Below, in pieces: positions 1-5,502 of a DNA stretch of 5,502 nucleotides. A program made the position numbers and the translations under genes. Origin of the DNA: an uncultured Lysobacter sp. (GTDB lineage Bacteria; Pseudomonadota; Gammaproteobacteria; Xanthomonadales; Xanthomonadaceae). The stretch's first letter is position 1, and the number at the start of each line of letters is the position of its first letter. Location of the stretch: NCBI GenBank assembly GCA_946479915.1, contig CAMLHR010000100.1, positions 1-5,502 on the forward strand, given 5' to 3'. Under the pieces are notes generated by a model. It was not told the DNA's origin. It made no database searches and was given only the letters and a program-made list of their open reading frames with translations.

Positions 1-1399
1 GCGCTTCCGCAATCGGCGCGACCGCAACCGCGGTGGCGGCGGCGGCGGGCGCGACCGCGACGGCCTGCCGAGCGACGACTTCAGCCAGGACGCCTTCGTC
101 GGCAAGCCGAACCCGCAGGTCCCCGAGGGCTTCCCGCAGTACTCGCTGGGCGACCTCAAGCGCATGCCCGCGCCGAAGCTGCTGGAGATCGCCGAGCAGC
201 TGAACATCCAGGAAGGCGTGGCCCGCGCCCGCAAGCAGGACGTGATCTTCGCGGTCCTGAAGGTGCTGACCCGCCACGGCGAGGGCGTGCAGGCCGACGG
301 CGTGCTCGAGATCCTGCCGGACGGCTTCGGCTTCCTGCGCGCGCTCGAGGCCAGCTACCTTGCCGGCCCCGACGACGTCTACATCTCGCCGTCGCAGATC
401 CGCCGCTTCAACCTGCGCACCGGCGACCACCTCTCCGGCCGCATCCGCTGGCCGAAGGACGGCGAGCGCTACTTCGCGCTGTCGGTGGTCGACACGATCA
501 ACGGCGAGCCGCTGGAGGCGTCCAAGAACAAGACGCTGTTCGAGAACCTCACGCCGCTGTTCCCGCGCCGCAAGTTCAGGCTCGAGCGCGGCGACGGCTC
601 GACCGAGGACATCACCGGCCGCATCCTCGACCTGATGGCGCCGCAGGGCAAGGGCCAGCGTGCGCTGATCGTCTCGCCGCCGAAGGCCGGCAAGACCATG
701 CTCATGCAGCAGGTCGCCACGGCCATCACGTCCAACCACCCGGACGTGCACCTGATCGTGCTGCTGGTCGACGAGCGTCCCGAGGAAGTGACCGAAATGC
801 AGCGCACCGTGCGCGGCGAGGTCGTGTCCTCGACCTTCGACGAGCCGGCCGCACGCCACGTGCAGGTCGCCGAGATGGTGATCGAGCGGGCCAAGCGCCT
901 GGTCGAGCACAAGAAGGACGTGGTGATCCTGCTCGACTCGATCACCCGCCTGGCGCGCGCCTACAACAACGTCGTGCCGTCGTCGGGCAAGGTCCTGACC
1001 GGCGGCGTGGACGCCAACGCGCTGCACCGCCCGAAGCGCTTCTTCGGCGCTGCGCGCAACGTCGAGGAAGGCGGCTCGCTGACCATCATCGCCACCGCGC
1101 TGATCGACACCGGCAGCAAGATGGACGAGGTGATCTACGAGGAGTTCAAGGGCACCGGCAACTCCGAGGTGCACCTGGACCGCCGCATCGCCGAGAAGCG
1201 CGTCTACCCGGCGATCAACATCAACCGCTCCGGCACCCGCCGCGAGGACCTGCTGATCGAGCCGGACCTGCTGCAGAAGATCTGGATCCTGCGCAAGCTG
1301 CTGCACGGCATGGACGAGATCGGCGCGATGGAGTTCCTGCTCGACAAGATGAAGAACACCAAGTCGAACGACGAGTTCTTCGCCTCGATGAAGCGCTAG
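1..1399 (+). CDS. rho: Transcription termination factor Rho (5' end outside window)
   Basis: Rho is the hexameric RNA-dependent ATPase/helicase that loads on unstructured nascent RNA and releases RNA polymerase. The frame is open from base 2 to the TAG at 1397-1399. The ATG at 164 is not the real start: E. coli Rho's first helix (MNLTELKN...) aligns with YSLGDLKR encoded just before it, and no ribosome binding site precedes it. Numbering from that Met, residues correspond to E. coli minus 7 with no visible gap: RNA-binding DGFGFLR 53-59 and Tyr73; Walker A PPKAGKT 172-178; catalytic Glu204; Walker B Asp258; Q-loop about 271-283; R-loop DTGSK 315-319; arginine finger Arg359. The known bicyclomycin contacts (Asp203, Arg205, Ser259, Arg262, Thr316, Gly330) are all kept. 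Ahead of the core, bases 2-163 encode 54 residues of an extension absent from E. coli Rho, starting Arg/Gly-rich and then acidic. A functional housekeeping copy; identification is secure. Confidence 0.98.
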   Translation, partial: RFRNRRDRNRGGGGGGRDRDGLPSDDFSQDAFVGKPNPQVPEGFPQYSLGDLKRMPAPKLLEIAEQLNIQEGVARARKQDVIFAVLKVLTRHGEGVQADGVLEILPDGFGFLRALEASYLAGPDDVYISPSQIRRFNLRTGDHLSGRIRWPKDGERYFALSVVDTINGEPLEASKNKTLFENLTPLFPRRKFRLERGDGSTEDITGRILDLMAPQGKGQRALIVSPPKAGKTMLMQQVATAITSNHPDVHLIVLLVDERPEEVTEMQRTVRGEVVSSTFDEPAARHVQVAEMVIERAKRLVEHKKDVVILLDSITRLARAYNNVVPSSGKVLTGGVDANALHRPKRFFGAARNVEEGGSLTIIATALIDTGSKMDEVIYEEFKGTGNSEVHLDRRIAEKRVYPAININRSGTRREDLLIEPDLLQKIWILRKLLHGMDEIGAMEFLLDKMKNTKSNDEFFASMKR

Positions 1400-1423
1400 G
1401 CGCCCGCCGACCCGCAGGAATGG

Positions 1424-1450
1424 AAAAGCCCCGCGATCGCGGGGCTTTTT
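1424..1450. terminator. Bidirectional Rho-independent terminator, perfect palindrome
   Basis: Bases 1424-1449 form a perfect 26-bp palindrome: AAAA, the arm GCCCCGC, central GATC, the arm GCGGGGC, then TTTT, with a fifth T at 1450. The RNA folds into a GC-rich stem with a tight loop followed by a U-run. Because the A-run on the left becomes a U-run on the other strand, it should work in both directions. It lies 24 bases past the rho stop and 19 bases past the stop of the convergent TonB-like gene, exactly where a shared terminator is expected. Confidence 0.93.
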
Positions 1451-1469
1451 CGTGGGCGGTGGAAGGCCG

Positions 1470-2324
1470 TCAGCGGCTGGCCAACGGCGTCAGCAGCTTG
1501 AGGCTTCCCTGGCCGACCTGGTAGACGCCGCCAGCGGCATAGGTGTCCGCGCCGACCGCGCCGTCCTCCTCGATCTCCCACGGCGCGGTCACGCGCGGGC
1601 CCGGGACGTAGCTGCTCCATTCGCCGTAGCCGGGCGGGCGCTGGCCTTCCAGCAGGAAGTCCACCGGGACGCGGACCGACCAGAACGGCGCGTCGGCGTC
1701 CGGGCCGGCGGCCGGCGTGCGGAACCGCCAGCCGCGCGCGGCGCGCATCGCGGCGTTGGCGAACACCTCGCGGGCCGTACGCATCATGCGCGTGTGGCCG
1801 ATCGCCCTCAGGTTGACCTGCTCGGCGACCATGTCCTCGACCTTGCCGTCGCGGCCGATCTTCAGCAGGAGGTACACCGTGCCGCCGACGTCCCGCTGCA
1901 GCAGTTGGTACGGAAACACCGGCGGCTTCGGGTCCAGGGACGTGATGCCCTCGCCGGGCGGGTCGCCGCCGAAGCTCGCGCCGTTGATGCCGATCGAGTA
2001 GCTGTCCTCCTCGCCGGGCACCTTGCGAGCGGTGACGCGGATGCGCATGGAGGTGCGCACCGCGGCCGGGCGGCCGTCGGCGAGCGTCGGCTCGAAACGC
2101 CACCCCGGGAGCTCCTGGTCCAGCAGTTGCCGCACGAGCGGCGGGACCTTCCCGGCGTCGTCCACCGCGAACCGTTCGACCGCGCCTGCCTCGTCCACGT
2201 CGATCGTCCCCGTGACCAGCATGCTGGCCTCGATCGAGTCCCGTGCGGACTGGCGCGAGTCCCCTGCCTCGGCGCCAGACGTCGCGAACAGCAGCGCCAG
2301 CGCGCCGGCCATGAGTGCCTTCAT
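1470..2324 (-). CDS. Secreted protein with two TonB-C-like domains
   Basis: This encodes 284 residues ending in TGA (complement of 1470-1472). The start at 2324 is chosen over a longer in-frame ATG at 2435 because it follows a purine-rich ribosome binding site and begins a classic signal peptide: Met-Lys, a hydrophobic core at 3-14, and a likely cut after Ala-Glu-Ala (18-20). The longer start would add 37 basic, non-protein-like residues. Residues about 36-100 show a first TonB-C-like pattern (VTGTIDVDEAGAV, later GWRFEPTLADGRPA). Residues about 135-226 show a clearer one (PPVFPYQLLQRDVGGTVYL, IGRDGKVEDM, ARGWRFRTP). A tail at 227-284 is unassigned. True TonB has an N-terminal membrane anchor and a proline-rich spacer; both are missing, so energy transduction is unlikely and a periplasmic binding role is more plausible. 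The fold is inferred from pattern only; the exact function is unknown. Confidence 0.85.
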   Translation of the reverse strand: MKALMAGALALLFATSGAEAGDSRQSARDSIEASMLVTGTIDVDEAGAVERFAVDDAGKVPPLVRQLLDQELPGWRFEPTLADGRPAAVRTSMRIRVTARKVPGEEDSYSIGINGASFGGDPPGEGITSLDPKPPVFPYQLLQRDVGGTVYLLLKIGRDGKVEDMVAEQVNLRAIGHTRMMRTAREVFANAAMRAARGWRFRTPAAGPDADAPFWSVRVPVDFLLEGQRPPGYGEWSSYVPGPRVTAPWEIEEDGAVGADTYAAGGVYQVGQGSLKLLTPLASR

Positions 2325-2325
2325 C

Positions 2326-2337
2326 GTCCCCTTCCCC
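2326..2337 (-). promoter_or_regulatory. Ribosome binding site that decides the TonB-like start
   Basis: On the - strand the bases just before the ATG at 2324 read GGGGAAGGGGAC, a purine-rich Shine-Dalgarno-like tract whose GGGGAAGG part sits about 5 bases from the start codon. The alternative ATG at 2435 has no such tract. Together with the signal peptide that follows, this fixes the start. Confidence 0.7.
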
Positions 2338-2501
2338 GTGGTGCGTCGTCCGCCAACCCTACACCGCGCCAGTCGGATGGGCCGCCAAGGTGCCGGGAAC
2401 CCCGGCCTCCTCTCGTCCTTGATCGGCCTTGGCATGGCCCGGTTGCGTCCTGCGGGAGCGAAGGGTCCGGATTGGGCAGGAAGTGGTCAACACCGCACGC
2501 G

Positions 2502-2582
2502 CGGTTCGCGCCGCCGCCCTGTGCAAGTCACAGCACGCCGGCGCCGGGCGCGCGCGGAGAATCAGCGCGTTAGCGCGAACCG
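2502..2582. repeat. 10-bp inverted repeat, 61-base spacer
   Basis: CGGTTCGCGC at 2502-2511 is exactly inverted as GCGCGAACCG at 2573-2582. The arms neither extend further nor abut a T-run, so this is not a terminator. The arms overlap or adjoin the left edges of the two direct-repeat copies. It may be chance in a GC-rich stretch, or paired protein-binding sites in the divergent upstream region. Confidence 0.45.
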
Positions 2583-2605
2583 GCCGCCGTGCTGCCCAAG
2601 TCACA
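2510..2605. repeat. Imperfect 23-bp direct repeat, period 73 bp
   Basis: Copies at 2510-2532 and 2583-2605 match at 19 of 23 positions (GCCGCCG..CTG..CAAGTCACA), ending in an identical 9-mer CAAGTCACA. The first copy also makes a TGTG-N5-CACA dyad at 2520-2532. The period is close to seven helical turns, so proteins bound at both copies would face the same side of the DNA. Candidate binding sites for a regulator of either flanking gene; no known factor is assigned. Confidence 0.5.
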
Positions 2606-2682
2606 CCAATTTTCCTGAACGCGGCGCGTCGCGACGATTGCGGCGGAATGCGCGCCATACGCCGCCGAATCGGTGACCGGGT

Positions 2683-2708
2683 CGACGAACCGTGCGAGAC
2701 TTTCGTCG
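2683..2708. promoter_or_regulatory. Candidate operator: 7-bp inverted repeat before the XRE gene
   Basis: CGACGAA at 2683-2689 is inverted as TTCGTCG at 2702-2708, with a 12-base spacer, ending 44 bases before the XRE start codon. The arm starts are 19 bp apart, roughly two helical turns, a layout suited to a dimeric helix-turn-helix protein. XRE regulators often repress themselves through such sites, so autoregulation is a reasonable guess. A 7-bp dyad could also arise by chance. Confidence 0.35.
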
Positions 2709-2742
2709 CCTTTTCCCGTGCCGCAGTCTTTCGGGGTGGGCT

Positions 2743-2748
2743 AGGGGA
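2743..2748 (+). promoter_or_regulatory. Ribosome binding site of the XRE regulator
   Basis: AGGGGA lies 4 bases before the ATG at 2753. The match and spacing are modest, but it is the only Shine-Dalgarno-like tract that agrees with the start of the conserved helix-turn-helix domain. Upstream in-frame codons back to 2429 translate to Arg/Ala-rich, non-domain sequence. Confidence 0.55.
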
Positions 2749-2752
2749 CACC

Positions 2753-3112
2753 ATGTTCAACAAGCAGATCGCCGACCGCATCCGCGAGGGGCGGCGCCTG
2801 GCGGGGATGACGCAGGCCCAGGCCGCGGGCGCGCTCGGCGTGCACCGGGGCACGCTGGGGCACTGGGAGCGCGGAGAGGGCCACCGGCCCACCAGTGCGA
2901 ACCTCGCGCGGCTCGCCGAGGCGTTCGACGTCAACTACGAATGGCTCGCCACCGGCCGCGGCATCCCGCGAGGGCTGCCGCTCGATGCCATCCCGGCCGT
3001 GCGCCTGGACTGCTTCGCGCATTCGGAGGAAGAGGAACGCCTGCTCGAGGCGTTCCGCCGGCTGACGCCGGAACGCCAGCGGGCCGTGCTCAGGCTGGTG
3101 GACGGGGACTAG
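2753..3112 (+). CDS. XRE-family helix-turn-helix transcriptional regulator
   Basis: This encodes 119 residues, ending in TAG at 3110-3112. Residues about 5-68 form a single HTH_3/XRE domain of the Cro/C1 type: IADRIREGRRLAGMTQAQAA, then the recognition region LGVHRGTLGHWERGEG and the terminal LARLAEAFDVNYEWLATGRG. The WLATGRG ending is frequent in small proteobacterial and phage-like XRE proteins. Residues 91-117 (SEEEERLLEAFRRLTPERQ) form a charged helix pair, probably for dimerisation. There is no peptidase, cupin or metal-binding domain, so it is a small DNA-binding protein, likely a homodimeric repressor, with target unknown. It is divergent from the TonB-like gene and convergent with the ankyrin gene, with no toxin, integrase or restriction partner in view. 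The possible operator upstream suggests self-regulation. Confidence 0.9.
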   Translation: MFNKQIADRIREGRRLAGMTQAQAAGALGVHRGTLGHWERGEGHRPTSANLARLAEAFDVNYEWLATGRGIPRGLPLDAIPAVRLDCFAHSEEEERLLEAFRRLTPERQRAVLRLVDGD

Positions 3113-3126
3113 CCCCGGCGGGCAGC

Positions 3127-5502
3127 TCAGCGCGGGTCGCGCAGGAACCGCGCCATCGAGGGCGAGCCCGCCACGGACGCGGGGGCAGCCAGTTCCGCGG
3201 CGACGTCGATGAAGCCACGCATGACCGCGATCTCCCGCGGCGGCCGGTTGAGCGCGTCGCGCTGCGCCGGATCGGCACCGGCGCGCAACAGGCGTTGCAC
3301 GGTGCGCAACAGGCCATGGAGCGAGGCGAGGTGCAGCGGGCCGAAGCCGCGCGGATCCTGGACATCGAGCGCGACGTCCTCGTCGAGCAGCCGCTCGAGA
3401 CCCGCGAGCAGCACGTCCTCGTCGCAGGCGCTGCCCGGTTCGGCGCGCGCGCCGAGCAGCAGCAGCAACGGCGTGACGCCGCCGGTCGCCGGCTTGTCGG
3501 CTTCCGCGCCGGCCAGGAGCAGCGTGTCGAGCAACGCGACCAGCCGCGGGCGCTCGCGCGCGGTGAAGCCGTAGAGCGCGGCGCAATGCAGGGGCCCCAG
3601 CCCCTGCGCGTCGGTCGCATCCACGCGCGCCCCGGCGTTCAGCAGTTGTGCGGCGAGGTCGGGAAGGCCGAGGGCCGCGGCGAGCATCAGGACCGTGACA
3701 TCGCCGGGCAGGCGGTGCTCGAGGTCGGCGCCCGCCGCGATCAGCCGCTGCACGATCTCGCCGTGGCGCATGCTCACTGCCGCGGACAACGGCGTGGCGC
3801 CCGTGTTGGCGGCGCATTGCGGATCCGCGCCGCGCGCGAGCAGCAGGTCGACGACGGCGCGATGCCCGCCGCCCGCCGCGCGCAGCATCGCGGTGCAGCC
3901 CTGTCCGTCGCGCGCATCCACCGGCAGGCCGAGGTCGAGCAGCCGGCGGACCGCGTCGGCATCGCCGACGATCGCGGCGGCCGGCAGGTCGCCCGGTTGC
4001 AGCGCGCGACCCGGCAGGCTCCAGCCGTGCCAGTCGAGCCAGTCGGCGAGGTCGCGGCGACCGGCCGACAACGCGACGCCGAGCGGTGTCTGTCCGTCGG
4101 CGGCGCGCTGTTCGGGCGACGCGCCCGCCGCCACCAGCAGCTTCAGCGCCGGCTCGCGACCAAGCGCGGCCGCCAGGTGCAACGCGGTCATCCCGTGGCT
4201 GTCGCGTGCATTGAGCGCCACGCCGTGCGCGACCAGCCGCTGCAACAGGCGCAGCCAGCCCAGGCGCACGGCCAGCGCGACCGGCGGGTCGCCCGCGGCC
4301 GAATCCGCCCAGGGATCGGCGCCGCGATCCAGCAGGTCGATCGCGAGCGCCTCCAGCCCGCGTGCCGCCTGGTCGCCGGCCACGCACGCCGCGAGCCAGC
4401 GCGCGAGTCCGCCGCGCCCGGCCGGGGACACGGCATGGCGCAGCAGGACCTGCAGCGCGGGCAAGGCGTCCGCGCCACGATCGAGCAGCGCATGCAGCAC
4501 GATGTCGCCGCGCGCGTCGCGCCATTCGGGATCCGCGCCGCGCGCCAGCAGCCACTCGATGCGCGCGGGCGACGGCGTCGCGCCCTCGTCCAGCAGCAGT
4601 TCGCCCAGCTCCGCCGGCGACAGCATCGCCGCCAGGCTCTCGAGTTCCCCGAAGCGGCCCTCGCGCAGGCCTTCGCGCAACAGCGTCGCCGGGCGGCGGT
4701 CGCGCGCGGCGCCGTCGGCACCCGGTTCTGCGACGGCCGCCGGCAACGGGTACTCCGGGTCGAGCGCGGCCACGAGGGTCCAGCGACCGGCCTCGGCGGC
4801 CAGGTCGATCGCGGAGCGCCCGTCCTCGCCGGGTTGCGCGGGATCGACGCCCAGTTCCACCAGGCGCTGCACCAGCGCGATGGACGGGGCATCGGCGCTG
4901 CACGCGAGCGCCAGGGCATTGCGTCCCGCGGCGTCGACGGCGTCCACCTGCGGCTTGAGCGGCAGCAGGCGCTCGAGCACGGCGAGCCGTCCCCCGTGCG
5001 CCGCCTCCAGCCACGGCGTGCGCTGCTCGTGGTCGCGCGCGTGCACGTCGGCGCCGGCCGCGAGCAACGCCGCGGCGATGTCGGGATGCCCGGCCAGCGC
5101 GGCTTCGTGCAGCGCGCTGCGCCCCTGTTCGTCGCGCGCGTCCACGCGCGCCTTGTGCTTGAGCAGCAGTTGCACGCCCGCGGCATCGTCCTCGTCGGTG
5201 CCGGCGGCGGCGAGAAGCGCCGGCACCGTGCCGGGCGCTTCCGGCTTCGCACCGCGCTCGAGCAGGAAGCGCGCCAGGCGCCAGTTGCCGACCGCGCACG
5301 CCATGCCGAGCGGCGTAACGCCCTCGGCATTGGCGACATCCAGTTCCGCGGAGGCATCGCGCAGCAACGCGGCCACGCCCGGGTCGGAACTGCGCGCGGC
5401 ATGGTGCAGCGCGGTGTTGCCGTCGGCATCGGCGGCCCGCGGGTCGGCGCCGTTGGCGAGCAGCGTCATCACCGCTTCGGGGCGGCCGTGCCAGCTGTCG
5501 CG
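3127..5502 (-). CDS. Large ankyrin-repeat protein (N-terminus outside window)
   Basis: The frame runs unbroken from the right edge to the TGA at 3127-3129, about 791 residues visible. A GTG at 5470-5472 is not the start: codons before it (RDSWHGRPEAV) continue an ankyrin repeat into LLANGADPRAA. Numbering from that GTG, recognisable 33-residue repeats occupy -8 to 245 and 424-765, for example DEQGRSALHEAALAGH (114-129) and DSHGMTALHLAAALGR (424-439), ending with DPRGFGPLHLASLHG (706-720). Residues 246-423 keep only fragments (WLLARGADPEW, IDLLDRGADPW). Repeats at 621-705 carry insertions. The C-terminus caps with a helix and SMARFLRDPR. Ankyrin arrays bind other proteins; no enzyme domain is visible, and any signal peptide or membrane segment would lie outside the window. 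Partner, location and function are unknown. It faces the XRE gene tail to tail across 14 bases. Confidence 0.93.
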   Translation of the reverse strand, partial: RDSWHGRPEAVMTLLANGADPRAADADGNTALHHAARSSDPGVAALLRDASAELDVANAEGVTPLGMACAVGNWRLARFLLERGAKPEAPGTVPALLAAAGTDEDDAAGVQLLLKHKARVDARDEQGRSALHEAALAGHPDIAAALLAAGADVHARDHEQRTPWLEAAHGGRLAVLERLLPLKPQVDAVDAAGRNALALACSADAPSIALVQRLVELGVDPAQPGEDGRSAIDLAAEAGRWTLVAALDPEYPLPAAVAEPGADGAARDRRPATLLREGLREGRFGELESLAAMLSPAELGELLLDEGATPSPARIEWLLARGADPEWRDARGDIVLHALLDRGADALPALQVLLRHAVSPAGRGGLARWLAACVAGDQAARGLEALAIDLLDRGADPWADSAAGDPPVALAVRLGWLRLLQRLVAHGVALNARDSHGMTALHLAAALGREPALKLLVAAGASPEQRAADGQTPLGVALSAGRRDLADWLDWHGWSLPGRALQPGDLPAAAIVGDADAVRRLLDLGLPVDARDGQGCTAMLRAAGGGHRAVVDLLLARGADPQCAANTGATPLSAAVSMRHGEIVQRLIAAGADLEHRLPGDVTVLMLAAALGLPDLAAQLLNAGARVDATDAQGLGPLHCAALYGFTARERPRLVALLDTLLLAGAEADKPATGGVTPLLLLLGARAEPGSACDEDVLLAGLERLLDEDVALDVQDPRGFGPLHLASLHGLLRTVQRLLRAGADPAQRDALNRPPREIAVMRGFIDVAAELAAPASVAGSPSMARFLRDPR

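Larger units (their letters stand above)
2325..2752. other. Divergent intergenic region between TonB-like and XRE genes
   Basis: This stretch of 428 bases has no convincing gene. It must carry the promoters of both flanking divergent genes, but I see no good -35/-10 pair on either strand; a TTGCGG at 2638 and a CATACG at 2656 are only 12 bases apart. It is slightly less GC-rich in places, notably around 2597-2620 (CAAGTCACACCAATTTTCC), and contains the direct and inverted repeats listed separately. Frames that stay open across it give Arg/Ala-rich translations typical of GC-rich non-coding DNA. Confidence 0.75.

Noticed and set aside
469..945. 158-codon open frame antisense to rho
   Set aside because: Ser/Arg-rich shadow of the rho reading frame; no motif and no supporting start signal.
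2325..2435. Longer start for the TonB-like protein at 2435
   Set aside because: It would bury the signal peptide behind 37 basic residues and lacks a Shine-Dalgarno tract.
2520..2532. CRP/Clp-type binding site TGTG-N5-CACA
   Set aside because: The spacing between half-sites is shorter than the TGTGA-N6-TCACA consensus and the second repeat copy lacks the left half, so I do not call it a CRP-family site.
1452..2676. Open frames on the + strand opposite the TonB-like gene and across the intergenic region
   Set aside because: Translations are Arg/Ala/Ser-rich without recognisable motifs, while the - strand frame has a signal peptide, ribosome binding site and domain patterns.
2429..2752. Upstream in-frame extension of the XRE gene from an ATG at 2429
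   Set aside because: The 108 extra residues look like translated non-coding DNA and no ribosome binding site precedes the ATG; the start at 2753 fits the domain boundary.
3112..3123. Small GCCC-CGGC-GGGC hairpin between the XRE and ankyrin stops
   Set aside because: Only a 4-bp stem and no T-run on either strand, so not supported as a terminator.
2741..5299. Long 852-codon open frame on the - strand overlapping the ankyrin gene
   Set aside because: Its translation is Arg/Ala/Gly-rich low-complexity sequence with no domain. It is the expected GC-rich shadow of the ankyrin frame, which shows clear repeats.

Overview
The window reads as chromosomal DNA of a very GC-rich gammaproteobacterium. 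The best fit is the Xanthomonadaceae (Lysobacter, Luteimonas, Xanthomonas and relatives). This rests on the close match of the Rho core to the gammaproteobacterial protein, the arginine/glycine-rich N-terminal extension on Rho, GC-dominated third codon positions, and the style of the ankyrin and TonB-like proteins. The family assignment is inference from protein resemblance, not from a search. No mobile element, CRISPR array, tRNA, rRNA or phage gene is visible.

Layout. (1) Bases 1-1399, + strand: 3' part of rho, the transcription termination factor. Its start lies upstream of the window; the first in-frame ATG at 164 is internal. (2) Bases 1424-1450: a perfect palindromic hairpin with T-runs on both strands, a bidirectional intrinsic terminator shared by rho and the convergent next gene. 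(3) Bases 1470-2324, - strand: a 284-residue secreted protein with a signal peptide and two TonB-C-like domains. (4) Bases 2325-2752: a 428-base divergent intergenic region holding both upstream regions, an imperfect 23-bp direct repeat with 73-bp period and two inverted repeats. (5) Bases 2753-3112, + strand: a 119-residue XRE-family helix-turn-helix regulator. (6) Bases 3127-5502, - strand: a large ankyrin-repeat protein whose start lies beyond the right edge; it faces the regulator tail to tail across 14 bases.

How they work together. Rho is housekeeping and functionally independent of the rest. The TonB-like gene and the XRE gene are divergent and share an upstream region, so the regulator could act on itself and on the TonB-like gene; this is a positional inference only. 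The ankyrin protein is probably a protein-binding scaffold of unknown partner. Nothing here amounts to a clear new multi-gene system. The items most worth a second look are the repeat architecture of the divergent intergenic region, the duplicated anchorless TonB-like protein, and the ankyrin protein with two arrays split by a degenerate centre.
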